Origin: SIG607 sp045601805
GTDB taxonomy: Bacteria; Bacillota; Clostridia; Oscillospirales; Acutalibacteraceae
Assembly: GCA_045601805.1 (NCBI GenBank)
Contig: JAZSAJ010000046.1
Coordinates: 47,276 to 111,275 of the forward strand
Direction of reading: 5' to 3'
DNA: 64,000 nt
Shown: positions 24,498 to 34,000 of the stretch, piece after piece
How the letters are laid out: every line of letters starts with the position of its first letter
Position numbering within the stretch: the stretch's first letter is position 1
Position numbers and translations under genes: made by a program
The notes under the pieces: generated by a model
Seen by the model: only the letters and a program-made list of their open reading frames with translations
Told to the model about the DNA's origin: nothing
The model's database searches: none

Positions 24498-25224
24498 TAT
24501 TTTAACCCTTTTTCCAAAAATGTGCGAAAATGTGCTTGGCGAAAGTATTATTGGCCGTGCACAAAAAAACAACAAGGTTCAAATAAATTGTATAAATATA
24601 CGCGAGTATGCTAATAATAAGCACAATAAGGTAGACGATGCTCCTTTTGGCGGCGGAATGGGTATGGTTATGGCTGCCGAACCTGTTTTTAATTGTTGTA
24701 ATACGCTTTATGAACTAAACGAAAATAAACCGCATATTATTTATATGTCGCCGAAAGGGAAGACCTTTGACCAACAAAAAGCAATTGAACTATCAAAAAA
24801 AGAGCATATTGTTTTTCTTTGCGGACATTACGAAGGATTAGACCAACGCGTAATTGATGAACTTGTAGATGAAGAAATTTCTATTGGCGACTATGTTTTA
24901 ACCGGTGGGGAATTGCCGGCGCTTGTTTGCGCCGATGCGGTTTGCAGAATGCTTCCGGGTGGGCTATCAGACGAAGTTTGTTTTACCGAAGAAAGCCATT
25001 TTGCAGGTTTGCTTGAATATCCCCAGTATACGCGCCCTGCCGTTTGGCACGAACAAACGGTTCCGGCGGTGCTTCTTTCGGGTGACCATGCTGCTGTTGA
25101 TAAATGGCGCAGGGAAGAATCGCTTAAAATTACGCTAAAAAAACGCCCCGACATTTTAAAGAATGCCGAACTTTCTAAAAAAGATATAATCTTTTTAAAG
25201 AGTTTGGGTTACGAAAGTGAATAG
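24487..25224 (+). CDS. trmD: tRNA (guanine-N1)-methyltransferase TrmD
   Basis: TrmD makes m1G37 in tRNAs reading CNN codons, preventing frameshifts. The 245-residue protein begins RIDILTLFPKMCENVL, has DAPFGGGMGMVM and the trefoil-knot SAM site SIGDYVLTGGELPALV. The ATG at 24487, inside rimM, is chosen over an upstream in-frame ATG because it gives the conserved N-terminus. rplS, which usually follows, is absent; a hairpin (25237-25261) and HPr come next. Confidence 0.95.
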   Translation: MRIDILTLFPKMCENVLGESIIGRAQKNNKVQINCINIREYANNKHNKVDDAPFGGGMGMVMAAEPVFNCCNTLYELNENKPHIIYMSPKGKTFDQQKAIELSKKEHIVFLCGHYEGLDQRVIDELVDEEISIGDYVLTGGELPALVCADAVCRMLPGGLSDEVCFTEESHFAGLLEYPQYTRPAVWHEQTVPAVLLSGDHAAVDKWRREESLKITLKKRPDILKNAELSKKDIIFLKSLGYESE

Positions 25225-25236
25225 TTTGTTGTTATT

Positions 25237-25261
25237 TTGCACAAATTGGGAATTTGTGCAA
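25237..25261 (+). other. Stem-loop downstream of trmD
   Basis: An 11-bp perfect stem TTGCACAAATT/AATTTGTGCAA with a GGG loop and no T tract. It probably protects the 3' end of the operon transcript or is a weak terminator. Confidence 0.5.
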
Positions 25262-25303
25262 ATGGCGAATTGGTAGAAAAAATAGAACTTTGTAAAAGTA
25301 CTA

Positions 25304-25331
25304 TTGACTACTGAATATTATGTGGTAAAAT
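25304..25331 (+). promoter_or_regulatory. Promoter of the HPr gene
   Basis: TTGACT, 16-bp spacer and TAAAAT within TGTGGTAAAAT, about 49 bases before the start codon. Confidence 0.65.
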
Positions 25332-25379
25332 AGTAATAGTAAATTTGTAGAATTTTATCATATATAAGGAGAAATTTAT

Positions 25380-25643
25380 ATGTGCGTTAAAGATGTTGTT
25401 ATTCACAATCAAGTTGGCTTACATGCAAGACCTGCTACCTTTTTCATTCAAAAGGCAAACGAGTTTAAATCTTCTATTTGGGTAGAAAAAGAAAACCGCC
25501 GTGTTAACGCAAAAAGTTTGCTTGGCGTTTTGTCGCTTGGCATTGTTGGCGGTACAGGCATTAAAATTATTGCCGATGGAAGCGACGAAAAACAAGCAGT
25601 TGAAGCACTTGTTGCTTTGGTTGAATCTGGTTTTAATGATTAA
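25380..25643 (+). CDS. ptsH: Phosphocarrier protein HPr
   Basis: HPr passes phosphate from enzyme I to sugar-specific PTS enzymes; in Firmicutes, Ser46-phosphorylated HPr also drives carbon catabolite control. The 87-residue protein has the active-site His in VGLHARPATFF and the regulatory Ser in NAKSLLGVLSLG. Presence of the active His separates it from Crh. ptsI is not adjacent, as is common in Clostridia. Confidence 0.93.
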   Translation: MCVKDVVIHNQVGLHARPATFFIQKANEFKSSIWVEKENRRVNAKSLLGVLSLGIVGGTGIKIIADGSDEKQAVEALVALVESGFND

Positions 25644-25650
25644 TTTTTTT

Positions 25651-25676
25651 AAAGACGCCTTTTGGCGTCTTTTTTT
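25651..25676 (+). terminator. Intrinsic terminator of ptsH
   Basis: The 9-bp stem AAAGACGCC/GGCGTCTTT with loop TTTT is followed by T. Confidence 0.9.
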
Positions 25677-25678
25677 AT

Positions 25679-25702
25679 GCCCGTAAAAGCGGGCTTTTTT
25701 GT
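25679..25702 (+). terminator. Second tandem terminator after ptsH
   Basis: GCCCG/CGGGC with a six-base loop and six T, immediately after the first terminator; it would insulate rpoB from ptsH readthrough. Confidence 0.75.
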
Positions 25703-25750
25703 TTTATAAAACTAAAAATAAAAATAATGAAAATACTTCCAAAAAAACGC

Positions 25751-25779
25751 TTGACACAAGGAAAATATTGTAATATAAT
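25751..25779 (+). promoter_or_regulatory. Consensus promoter of rpoBC
   Basis: Perfect TTGACA, 17-bp spacer and perfect TATAAT. The expected start at about 25786 gives a leader of about 130 bases. Confidence 0.85.
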
Positions 25780-25796
25780 AAATAATCACTAATGAT

Positions 25797-25880
25797 GGGG
25801 TAATATGGCTATATTTGTGCTTTTTTGCCTTATGGCATAGCCCAAAAAGCCGCCCCAAATTAAGTTTTTTCTCTTGCGGC
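25797..25880 (+). promoter_or_regulatory. Structured rpoB leader with an 11-codon ORF
   Basis: GGCTAT (25807-25812) pairs with ATAGCC (25837-25842), inside an outer pairing GGGG (25797-25800) with CCCC (25853-25856). GCCGC (25849-25853) can pair instead with GCGGC (25876-25880), competing with the outer stem. The hairpin holds a short ORF at 25805-25840 (MAIFVLFCLMA) with GGGG five bases upstream. Control of rpoBC through this leader is an inference. Confidence 0.4.
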
Positions 25881-25917
25881 AAGACCGTAAAATTTTCGGA
25901 GGAGTGAATGTAAACCT

Positions 25918-28900
25918 ATGGAGTCAACAGTTAAGGTAAAACCTGTGCAACTGGGTAAAAACACTCGTATGACGTTCTCCAAAATCAATGAAGTTATAGA
26001 CATGCCTAACCTCATTGAGATACAGAAGGATTCATACAAATGGTTTGTGGAAGAGGGACTGAAAGAAGTATTCCGTGATATGTCGTCTATAACCGACTAT
26101 ACCGGTAACTTTGAACTCAGTTTTATCGACTACAGGTTAGATGAAAAACCTAAGTATGATGTAACCGAATGTAAAGCGCGCGATACGACATATGCAGCAC
26201 CGCTTCGCGTTACTGCACGCCTGCTTAACAAAGAAACAGGCGAAATTAAAGAAAGTGAAGTATTTATGGGCGATTTCCCGTTAATGACAGAATCGGGTAC
26301 TTTTGTTATTAACGGTGCTGAACGTGCTGTGGTATCACAGTTAGTTCGTTCCCCCGGTGTATATTATGATGTAACATCTGATATTAAAACCGGTAAAAAG
26401 CTTTATTCTTCTACAATTATTCCTAATCGCGGTGCTTGGCTTGAATACGAAGTATCTATGAACGACGTTATATACGTTAGAATAGATAAAAATCGTAAAA
26501 TTCCCATTACCGTTTTCTTGCGTTCGTTGGGTCTTGCCACAAACGAGCAAATTTCTGCTGTTTTTGGTAATGATGCTTGTTTGAGCGCTACTATGGATGT
26601 TGATAACATTTCCACCAAAGAAGAAGCATTAATTGAACTTTATAAAAAGCTTCGCCCCAGCGAACCTGTTACTGTTGAGGGCGCTGAAAATTATATTTCT
26701 CAACTCTTCTTTGATGAAAGACGTTACGATATTTCAAGGGTTGGCCGTTATAAATACAATAAGAAACTTGCTATTGCTGCGCGTATTGCCGGCAAAACTT
26801 CTGTTGGTGTGGTTGTTGACCCGTTAACAGGCGAAGTTTTGGCTGAACCCGATGAAGTGATTGAAAAGGATACAGCGCGTAAAATTGAAGAAAGAGGCGT
26901 AAATGCCGTTGATGTTTACACAACCGATGCTGAAGGCAACCGCCACGAAGTGCGCGTCCTTTCAAACGGCATGGTAAACATTAAAGACTTTATTGATTTT
27001 GATGTTACCGATTTAGGCATTAACGAAAATGTTTCTTTTGCTTGCTTAAAAGAAATTCTTGAAAACAATAAAGACGAAGAATCTATTCGTGAAGCAATTG
27101 CCGAAAAGGTTGATATTCTTATTCCTAAACATATTACAATTGATGATATTTATGCAACTGTAAGTTACTTTATTGGCCTTAACTACGGTATTGGTAATGT
27201 TGATGATATTGACCATTTGGGTAACCGTAGAATTCGTAGTGTTGGTGAATTGCTCCAAAACCAATTCCGCATTGGTTTTTCCCGTATGGAACGCGTTGTT
27301 AAGGACAAGATGACCTTACAGGCGCAAGACGAAGAAAAAGCAACTCCTCAGTCGCTTATCAATATTCGTCCGGTTGTTGCTGCTATTAAAGAATTCTTTG
27401 GTTCTTCTCCGCTTTCACAGTTTATGGACCAAACTAACCCGCTTTCCGAACTTACACACAAACGTCGTCTTTCTGCGCTTGGCCCCGGCGGTCTTTCGCG
27501 TGACCGTGCTTCGTTTGAAGTTCGTGATGTTCACTACACCCATTACGGCCGTATGTGTCCTATTGAAACACCTGAAGGCCCCAACATTGGTTTGATTTCT
27601 TATCTTGCTACTTTTGCTCGTATTAACGAATACGGCTTTATTGAAGCACCTTTCCGTAAGGTAGATAAAGTTAATAAGCGTGTTCTTGATGAAGTTGTTT
27701 ACATGACAGCCGATGAAGAAGACGAATATTTCGTTGCTCAGGCAAACGAGCCGCTTGATGAAAACGGTTATTTTGTTAATTCAAAGGTAAACGCTCGTTT
27801 CCGTGACGAATTTAAAGAAATTGAAGCTGCAAAAGCTGACTTTATGGACGTTTCGCCTAAAATGGTTGTATCGGTTGCTACCGCAATGATTCCGTTCCTT
27901 GAAAACGACGATACCAACCGTGCGCTTATGGGTTCAAACATGCAGAAGCAGGCAGTTCCGCTTCTTAAAACCGAAAGCCCTATTGTTGCTACCGGTATGG
28001 AATATAAAGCAGCGGTTGATTCGGGCGTTATTGTGCTTTCAAAACGTGCAGGCGAAGTTCAATATGTTTCTTCCGATGTTATTAAAATTAAAACCGAATC
28101 GGGCGAGGTTGATGAATACAACCTTATTAAATTCTTGCGTTCTAACCATGGCACTTGCATTAACCAAAGACCTATTGTTTCTGTTGGTCAAAAAGTTGCA
28201 GCAAAAGAAGTTATTGCCGATGGTCCTGCTACCAATAACGGTGAAATAAGTCTTGGTAGAAATGCTTTAATCGGCTTTATGACTTGGGAAGGTTATAACT
28301 ACGAGGACGCTGTTTTAATTAATGAAAAACTTGTTCGCGACGATATGTATACTTCTATTCATATTGAAGAATATGAAATTGAAGCAAGAGATACAAAACT
28401 CGGCGCCGAAGAAATTACCCGTGATATTCCCAATGTAAGCGAAGATGCTTTGCGCAACCTTGACGAACGCGGTATTATTCGCGTTGGCGCAGAAGTTACG
28501 GCGGGTGATATTCTTGTTGGTAAGGTTACACCCAAAGGTGAAACCGAACTTACTGCCGAAGAACGTTTGCTTCGTGCAATCTTTGGCGAAAAAGCGCGTG
28601 AAGTAAGAGATACTTCTTTGCGCGTTCCTCATGGTGAATACGGTACAATTGTTGATGTTAAGGTGTTTGACCGTGAAACATCTTCTGAATTAAGCCCCGG
28701 TGTAAACCTTGTTGTTCGTTGCTATATTGCACAGAAACGTAAGATTTCTGTTGGCGATAAAATGGCAGGTCGCCACGGTAATAAGGGCGTTGTTTCCAGA
28801 ATTCTTCCCAGTGAAGACATGCCTTTCTTGGCAGACGGTACACCGCTTGATATAGTTCTTAACCCGTTGGGCGTTCCTTCCCGTATGAATATCGGTCAGG

Positions 28901-29811
28901 TTCTTGAAGTTCACCTTGGTTACGCTGCAAGCAAACTTGGCTGGAAGATTTGCACACCTGTATTTGACGGTGCGCACGAATCTGATATTATTGAAGCATT
29001 TATGAATGCCGGCGTTTACCGTGAAATTCTTTTCAACAAAGAAAACGGTAAGTTCTTAGAACCAATTGGCGGTAAAATTTTGGTTGAAGAAGTTGTTACC
29101 GAAGACGGCAAAAAGGATATCCGCCGTCTTGATGACAGTGAAAGAGAAAACATTGAAGTTCTTACTGCACTTGCAATGGATGATAAACTTAAAGTAGTTG
29201 ACGGTAAAACATTCTTGCAAGACGGTAGAACAGGTGAAAGATTTGATAACCCTGTAACCGTTGGTTATATGTATTACCTTAAATTGCATCACTTGGTTGA
29301 CGATAAGATTCATGCTCGTTCTACCGGTCCGTACTCGCTTGTTACTCAGCAGCCGCTTGGCGGTAAAGCTCAGTTTGGCGGTCAGCGTTTCGGTGAAATG
29401 GAAGTTTGGGCTCTTGAAGCTTACGGCGCTGCTTATACACTTCAAGAAATTCTTACCGTTAAATCCGACGATGTTGTTGGACGCGTTAAAACCTATGAAG
29501 CAATCGTTAAAGGTCAAAATGTACCTCAACCGGGCGTTCCCGAATCGTTTAAGGTTCTTATTAAGGAACTTCAATCCCTTGCTCTTGATATTAAAGTGCT
29601 TGATAGCGATAATAACGAAATTGACCTTAAACAGTCGTACGATGAAGATGACGATATTGGCTTGCCGTTTGTTCCCGCCAGCGAAGACGAAACTTTGCAA
29701 CAGGAAACTGTGCTTGAAGGTGAATTTGATGGATTTACTCTTCAAGATGAAAACGGCGAAGATATAGTTGAAGAAAGTAGTGCAGCAGATGCAGACTACG
29801 ATAATATTTAA
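25918..29811 (+). CDS. rpoB: RNA polymerase beta subunit
   Basis: The 1297-residue beta subunit contains the rifampicin-pocket segment SQFMDQTNPLSELTHKRRLSALGPGGLSRDR (about residues 500-530) and the active-centre stretches GDKMAGRHGNKGVVS and GGKAQFGGQRFGEMEVWALEAYGA. GGAGGAG lies 13 bases upstream, with a start-stop ATGTAA between it and the true ATG. The C-terminus has an acidic extension of about 80 residues. Unlike most Firmicutes, no rplKAJL genes precede it; the unit starts at its own promoter. Confidence 0.98.
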   Translation: MESTVKVKPVQLGKNTRMTFSKINEVIDMPNLIEIQKDSYKWFVEEGLKEVFRDMSSITDYTGNFELSFIDYRLDEKPKYDVTECKARDTTYAAPLRVTARLLNKETGEIKESEVFMGDFPLMTESGTFVINGAERAVVSQLVRSPGVYYDVTSDIKTGKKLYSSTIIPNRGAWLEYEVSMNDVIYVRIDKNRKIPITVFLRSLGLATNEQISAVFGNDACLSATMDVDNISTKEEALIELYKKLRPSEPVTVEGAENYISQLFFDERRYDISRVGRYKYNKKLAIAARIAGKTSVGVVVDPLTGEVLAEPDEVIEKDTARKIEERGVNAVDVYTTDAEGNRHEVRVLSNGMVNIKDFIDFDVTDLGINENVSFACLKEILENNKDEESIREAIAEKVDILIPKHITIDDIYATVSYFIGLNYGIGNVDDIDHLGNRRIRSVGELLQNQFRIGFSRMERVVKDKMTLQAQDEEKATPQSLINIRPVVAAIKEFFGSSPLSQFMDQTNPLSELTHKRRLSALGPGGLSRDRASFEVRDVHYTHYGRMCPIETPEGPNIGLISYLATFARINEYGFIEAPFRKVDKVNKRVLDEVVYMTADEEDEYFVAQANEPLDENGYFVNSKVNARFRDEFKEIEAAKADFMDVSPKMVVSVATAMIPFLENDDTNRALMGSNMQKQAVPLLKTESPIVATGMEYKAAVDSGVIVLSKRAGEVQYVSSDVIKIKTESGEVDEYNLIKFLRSNHGTCINQRPIVSVGQKVAAKEVIADGPATNNGEISLGRNALIGFMTWEGYNYEDAVLINEKLVRDDMYTSIHIEEYEIEARDTKLGAEEITRDIPNVSEDALRNLDERGIIRVGAEVTAGDILVGKVTPKGETELTAEERLLRAIFGEKAREVRDTSLRVPHGEYGTIVDVKVFDRETSSELSPGVNLVVRCYIAQKRKISVGDKMAGRHGNKGVVSRILPSEDMPFLADGTPLDIVLNPLGVPSRMNIGQVLEVHLGYAASKLGWKICTPVFDGAHESDIIEAFMNAGVYREILFNKENGKFLEPIGGKILVEEVVTEDGKKDIRRLDDSERENIEVLTALAMDDKLKVVDGKTFLQDGRTGERFDNPVTVGYMYYLKLHHLVDDKIHARSTGPYSLVTQQPLGGKAQFGGQRFGEMEVWALEAYGAAYTLQEILTVKSDDVVGRVKTYEAIVKGQNVPQPGVPESFKVLIKELQSLALDIKVLDSDNNEIDLKQSYDEDDDIGLPFVPASEDETLQQETVLEGEFDGFTLQDENGEDIVEESSAADADYDNI

Positions 29812-29825
29812 TGGAGGCAAAAAGA

Positions 29826-32800
29826 ATGGATAATAATATTGAGTTTGAATCAATCAAAATCGGTCTTGCGTCTCCCGAACAGATACGCAGTTGGTCTTAC
29901 GGCGAAGTAACAAAGCCCGAAACCATTAACTACCGTACTTTAAAACCCGAACAGCACGGTCTTTTCTGCGAACGCATTTTTGGCCCCACAAAAGACTGGG
30001 AATGCCATTGCGGAAAATATAAACGTATTCGCTATAAGGGTAAAATTTGCGAACGCTGCGGTGTTGAAGTTACACGCGCAAAGGTTCGCCGTGAAAGAAT
30101 GGGCACAATTGAACTTGCTGCCCCTGTATCTCACATTTGGTATTTTAAAACAATTCCTTCAAGAATGGGTCTTGTTTTAGATATTTCTCCTAAAGCGCTT
30201 GAACAAGTGTTGTATTTCTCGCAGTACATTGTTACTGACCCGGGCAATACACCGCTTGAAAAGAAACAGCTTTTAAACGAAAAAGCATACCGCGATATGC
30301 GTGAAAAGTATGAAGACGATTTCGTTGCCGAAATGGGCGCAGAAGCAATTAAAAAACTTCTTTGCGAAATTGATTTGGAAGAAACTTGCGCAGAACTTAA
30401 AACCGAACTTGAAACTGCAACCGGTCAAAAGCGCGTAAGGGTGCTTAAACGCCTTGAAGTATTAGAAGCATTCCGCCTTTCAGGCAACCGTCCTGAATGG
30501 ATGATTCTTGACGTTCTTCCGGTTATCCCACCCGATATTCGTCCTATGGTACAGCTTGATGGCGGTAGATTTGCTACAAGCGACCTTAACGACCTTTACC
30601 GTAGGTTTATTAACCGTAATAACCGTTTAACACGCCTTCTTGAACTCCGTGCTCCCGACATTATCGTTCGTAATGAAAAGAGAATGCTTCAAGAAGCAGT
30701 TGATGCTTTAATTGATAACGGCAGACGCGGTAAACCTGTTACAGGTCCTAATAACCGTGCTCTTAAATCGCTTTCTGATATGCTTAAGGGTAAACAGGGC
30801 CGTTTCCGTCAAAACCTTTTGGGTAAACGCGTTGACTATTCTGGCCGTTCGGTTATTGTTGTTGGCCCTGAACTTAAAATGTATCAGTGCGGTCTTCCTA
30901 AAGAAATGGCACTTGAACTCTTTAAGCCGTTTGTAATGAGACGTCTTGTTGAAGATAAAAAAGTTGCCAACATTAAAGCTGCCCGTAAAGCTGTTGAACG
31001 TGCAAGCGGCGATATTTGGGATGCACTTGAAATTGTAATTAAAGAACATCCCGTTCTTTTAAACCGTGCTCCTACACTTCACCGTCTTGGTATTCAGGCA
31101 TTTGAACCCGTTTTGGTTGAAGGTAAGGCACTTAAACTCCATCCTCTTGTATGTACTGCATACAACGCCGACTTTGACGGCGACCAAATGGCTGTTCACG
31201 TTCCGCTTTCTGCTGAAGCGCAGTCTGAAGCAAGGTTCTTAATGCTTGCTGCAAACAACCTTCTTAAACCGTCCGACGGTAAACCGGTTGTTGTTCCTAC
31301 ACAGGATATGGTGCTTGGTTCTTACTACCTTACTGTTGTTAAGGCAGAAGAAAAGGGTACAAATAAGGTGTTCCGTAATAAAGAAGAGGCAATTATGGCT
31401 TATTCCGACGGTCTTATTGGTTTACACGCTCCTATCCGTGTTCGTTTCACCAAAGACGGCATTTCTCGTCTTGTTTGGTGTACTGTTGGTTTTATTATCT
31501 TTAATGAATCTATTCCTCAAAACCTTGGTTTTGTTGACCGCAGTGTAGAAGGCCACGAATTAGACCTTGAATGGACATTCAAACTTAAAGATGAAACCAA
31601 GAAAACCGTTGAATCTAACGACGATATTATTCAGAACAAGGTTGGCAAAAAACAACTTGGCAAAATTATTGACAGATGCATTGCAATAATGGGAACAAGT
31701 GATTCTTCCATTGTTCTTGATAAAATTAAGGCAACAGGATTTAAATATTCCACACAAGGCGCTATAACCGTTGCTGTATTTGACGCGGTTATTCCTCCTG
31801 CAAAACGCGAAATTATGTCCGATGCCGAAACCGAAATAGATAAGGTTACAAAGAAATACCGTCGCGGTTATATGAGCGATGAAGAAAGAAGTCGCCATGT
31901 AATTGAAGTTTGGAACAAAGCAACAGAAGATGTTGCCGATGCTCTTAAAGATAACCTTGATGAATTTAACCCCATCTTTATGATGGCAGATTCAGGCGCT
32001 CGTGGTTCTATGAGCCAGATTCGTCAGCTTGCAGGTATGCGTGGTCTTATTGCTAACACTGCAGGTAAGGTTATTGAAGTTCCTATTCGTTCTAACTACC
32101 GTGAAGGTCTTAATGTACTTGAATACTTCATTTCTTCCCGTGGTGCTCGTAAAGGTCTTGCCGATACAGCGCTTCGTACTGCTGACTCGGGTTACCTTAC
32201 CCGCCGTCTTGTTGACGTTGCTCAGGAAGTTATTATTCGCGAAGATGACTGTCAAACCGAAGAAGGCCTTGTTATCAGCGAAATTAAAGACGGTAACCAT
32301 GTAATTGAAACATTAAACGAACGTCTTATTGGCAGATATTTGCTTAATGATTTCATTGATGAAACTACCGGCGAAGTTTTGGTATCTAAAGATACACTTA
32401 TAACAAGCAAAGAAGCAGATATTATTTGCAATACCGGTGTAACCGAAGTTGCTATCCGTTCTATTCTTTCTTGTTGTTCTAACCACGGTGTATGTAAAAA
32501 GTGTTACGGTGCAAACCTTGCAACAGGTAAACCTGTTATTACCGGTGAAGCAATTGGTATTGTTGCTGCTCAGTCTATTGGTGAACCCGGTACCCAGCTT
32601 ACAATGAGAACCTTCCATACGGGTGGTATTGCAAGTGGCGAAGATATTACACAGGGTCTTCCGCGTGTTGAAGAACTCTTTGAAGCGCGCAGACCTAAAC
32701 ATCACGGTCTTATTGCTAAAATCAGCGGTCAAGTTAATGTTGTTGATGAAAAGAAAGCAAAGAATGTGGTAATTAAGGGAACTGACAGCGAAGAAAAAGT

Positions 32801-33407
32801 TTCAATTCCTTACGGTGTAAATCTTTTGGTTGAAGACGGCGACTATGTTTCTGCAGGTCAGCTTCTTATTGCCGGTTCAAAATACCCGCAAGATATTCTT
32901 GAAGCGCAAGGCCCCGAAGCTGTTCAGCACTACATTATTGCTGAAATTCAAAATGCTTATCGTACACAGGGTGTTGATATTAACGATAAACACATTGAGG
33001 TTATCATTCGTCAAATGATGCACAAACAGGTTGTAACCGACCCCGGCTCAACCAACCTTATTCAGAATGTTCGTTACGACATTGAAGATGTAAGAGCAGC
33101 AAACGCCGTAATTCAAGCACGCCTTGATGCCGGTGAAGAGGGAATATGCAAAGCAACTTATAAACCCACCTTGCTTGGTATTACAAAGGCATCTTTGGCA
33201 ACCGAATCGTTCCTTTCTGCCGCATCATTCCAAGAAACAACTCGTGTTCTTACCGAAGCTGCTATTAAGGGTAAAGTTGACCCGTTGTTCGGTATGAAAG
33301 AAAATGTTATTATTGGTAAACTTATTCCTGCCGGTACAGGTATGAAAAGCACCGATGTGTTGCCCGAAGAAGCTGTAAACGAAGAAGTTGAAGTAATAGA
33401 AGCATAA
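29826..33407 (+). CDS. rpoC: RNA polymerase beta' subunit
   Basis: The 1193-residue beta' subunit has the N-terminal zinc site CHCGKYKRIRYKGKICERCG, the catalytic NADFDGDQMAVH holding the Mg ions, and the second zinc-binding segment CCSNHGVCKKCYG. The ATG overlapping the rpoB stop (29811) encloses the GGAGG ribosome site, so the ATG at 29826 is the better start. It is cotranscribed with rpoB. Confidence 0.98.
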   Translation: MDNNIEFESIKIGLASPEQIRSWSYGEVTKPETINYRTLKPEQHGLFCERIFGPTKDWECHCGKYKRIRYKGKICERCGVEVTRAKVRRERMGTIELAAPVSHIWYFKTIPSRMGLVLDISPKALEQVLYFSQYIVTDPGNTPLEKKQLLNEKAYRDMREKYEDDFVAEMGAEAIKKLLCEIDLEETCAELKTELETATGQKRVRVLKRLEVLEAFRLSGNRPEWMILDVLPVIPPDIRPMVQLDGGRFATSDLNDLYRRFINRNNRLTRLLELRAPDIIVRNEKRMLQEAVDALIDNGRRGKPVTGPNNRALKSLSDMLKGKQGRFRQNLLGKRVDYSGRSVIVVGPELKMYQCGLPKEMALELFKPFVMRRLVEDKKVANIKAARKAVERASGDIWDALEIVIKEHPVLLNRAPTLHRLGIQAFEPVLVEGKALKLHPLVCTAYNADFDGDQMAVHVPLSAEAQSEARFLMLAANNLLKPSDGKPVVVPTQDMVLGSYYLTVVKAEEKGTNKVFRNKEEAIMAYSDGLIGLHAPIRVRFTKDGISRLVWCTVGFIIFNESIPQNLGFVDRSVEGHELDLEWTFKLKDETKKTVESNDDIIQNKVGKKQLGKIIDRCIAIMGTSDSSIVLDKIKATGFKYSTQGAITVAVFDAVIPPAKREIMSDAETEIDKVTKKYRRGYMSDEERSRHVIEVWNKATEDVADALKDNLDEFNPIFMMADSGARGSMSQIRQLAGMRGLIANTAGKVIEVPIRSNYREGLNVLEYFISSRGARKGLADTALRTADSGYLTRRLVDVAQEVIIREDDCQTEEGLVISEIKDGNHVIETLNERLIGRYLLNDFIDETTGEVLVSKDTLITSKEADIICNTGVTEVAIRSILSCCSNHGVCKKCYGANLATGKPVITGEAIGIVAAQSIGEPGTQLTMRTFHTGGIASGEDITQGLPRVEELFEARRPKHHGLIAKISGQVNVVDEKKAKNVVIKGTDSEEKVSIPYGVNLLVEDGDYVSAGQLLIAGSKYPQDILEAQGPEAVQHYIIAEIQNAYRTQGVDINDKHIEVIIRQMMHKQVVTDPGSTNLIQNVRYDIEDVRAANAVIQARLDAGEEGICKATYKPTLLGITKASLATESFLSAASFQETTRVLTEAAIKGKVDPLFGMKENVIIGKLIPAGTGMKSTDVLPEEAVNEEVEVIEA

Positions 33408-33433
33408 AACCGCTAAAAATTTGTTTGTTACTA

Positions 33434-33462
33434 TTGACAAACAGTAATTAAGGTGGTAAAAT
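33434..33462 (+). promoter_or_regulatory. Promoter of the rpsL-rpsG-fusA operon
   Basis: TTGACA, 17-bp spacer and TAAAAT inside GGTGGTAAAAT, 27 bases after rpoC. The predicted start at about 33469 is immediately before an ATG. Confidence 0.75.
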
Positions 33463-33470
33463 TTGATAGA

Positions 33471-33532
33471 ATGTGGGTCTTGTGGCTTGCATTAAAAAAG
33501 ATATAACGCAGGCAGGGTTTTCCTGTCTGCGT
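33471..33532 (+). promoter_or_regulatory. rpsL leader: 11-codon ORF followed by a strong hairpin
   Basis: ATG at 33471 opens an 11-codon frame (MWVLWLALKKI) ending at 33506, possibly translated leaderless because the predicted transcript starts one or two bases earlier. The 11-bp stem ACGCAGGCAGG/CCTGTCTGCGT (33506-33516 with 33522-33532, one G-U) begins in its stop codon. No T tract follows, so it is not a simple terminator; translation-dependent control is conceivable. Confidence 0.4.
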
Positions 33533-33561
33533 CATATACATTTTTATTTAGGAGGTGTGTT

Positions 33562-33981
33562 ATGCCTACATTTAACCAGTTGGTGCGTAATGGACGCGAA
33601 AATGTAGAGAAAAAGGCGAAGGCTCCTGCGCTTTTAAAGGGTTACAACTCTATGAAACGCAAACAGACCGACAACGATTCTCCGCAGAAGAGAGGCGTCT
33701 GCACTGCAGTTAAGACGGCTACTCCCAAGAAGCCGAACTCTGCTCTTCGTAAAATTGCCAGAGTACGTCTTTCTAACGGAATTGAAGTTTCGGCATATAT
33801 TCCTGGTATTGGTCACAATCTTCAGGAACATAGCGTTGTTTTAATCCGTGGCGGCCGTGTTAAAGACTTGCCTGGTGTGCGTTATCATATTATTCGTGGT
33901 ACACTTGACGCACAAGGCGTTGCTTCAAGAATGCAGTCCCGTTCTAAATACGGTGCTAAGCGTCCTAAAAGCAACAAGTAA
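33562..33981 (+). CDS. rpsL: Ribosomal protein S12
   Basis: The 139-residue S12 starts PTFNQLVRNGRENVEKK and contains KKPNSALRKIARVRLSNG and the streptomycin-related segments around TPKKPNSA and RGGRVKDLPGVRYH. The Lys at the usual streptomycin position is present (wild type). GGAGGTGTG precedes the ATG. Confidence 0.97.
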   Translation: MPTFNQLVRNGRENVEKKAKAPALLKGYNSMKRKQTDNDSPQKRGVCTAVKTATPKKPNSALRKIARVRLSNGIEVSAYIPGIGHNLQEHSVVLIRGGRVKDLPGVRYHIIRGTLDAQGVASRMQSRSKYGAKRPKSNK

Positions 33982-34000
33982 TTTTAAAAGACGAATCTCT

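Noticed and set aside
29056..29853. 265-codon minus-strand open frame inside rpoB
   Set aside because: It lies antisense to conserved rpoB sequence and its translation is low-complexity Asn/Phe/Thr-rich, as expected from complementing a biased coding frame.
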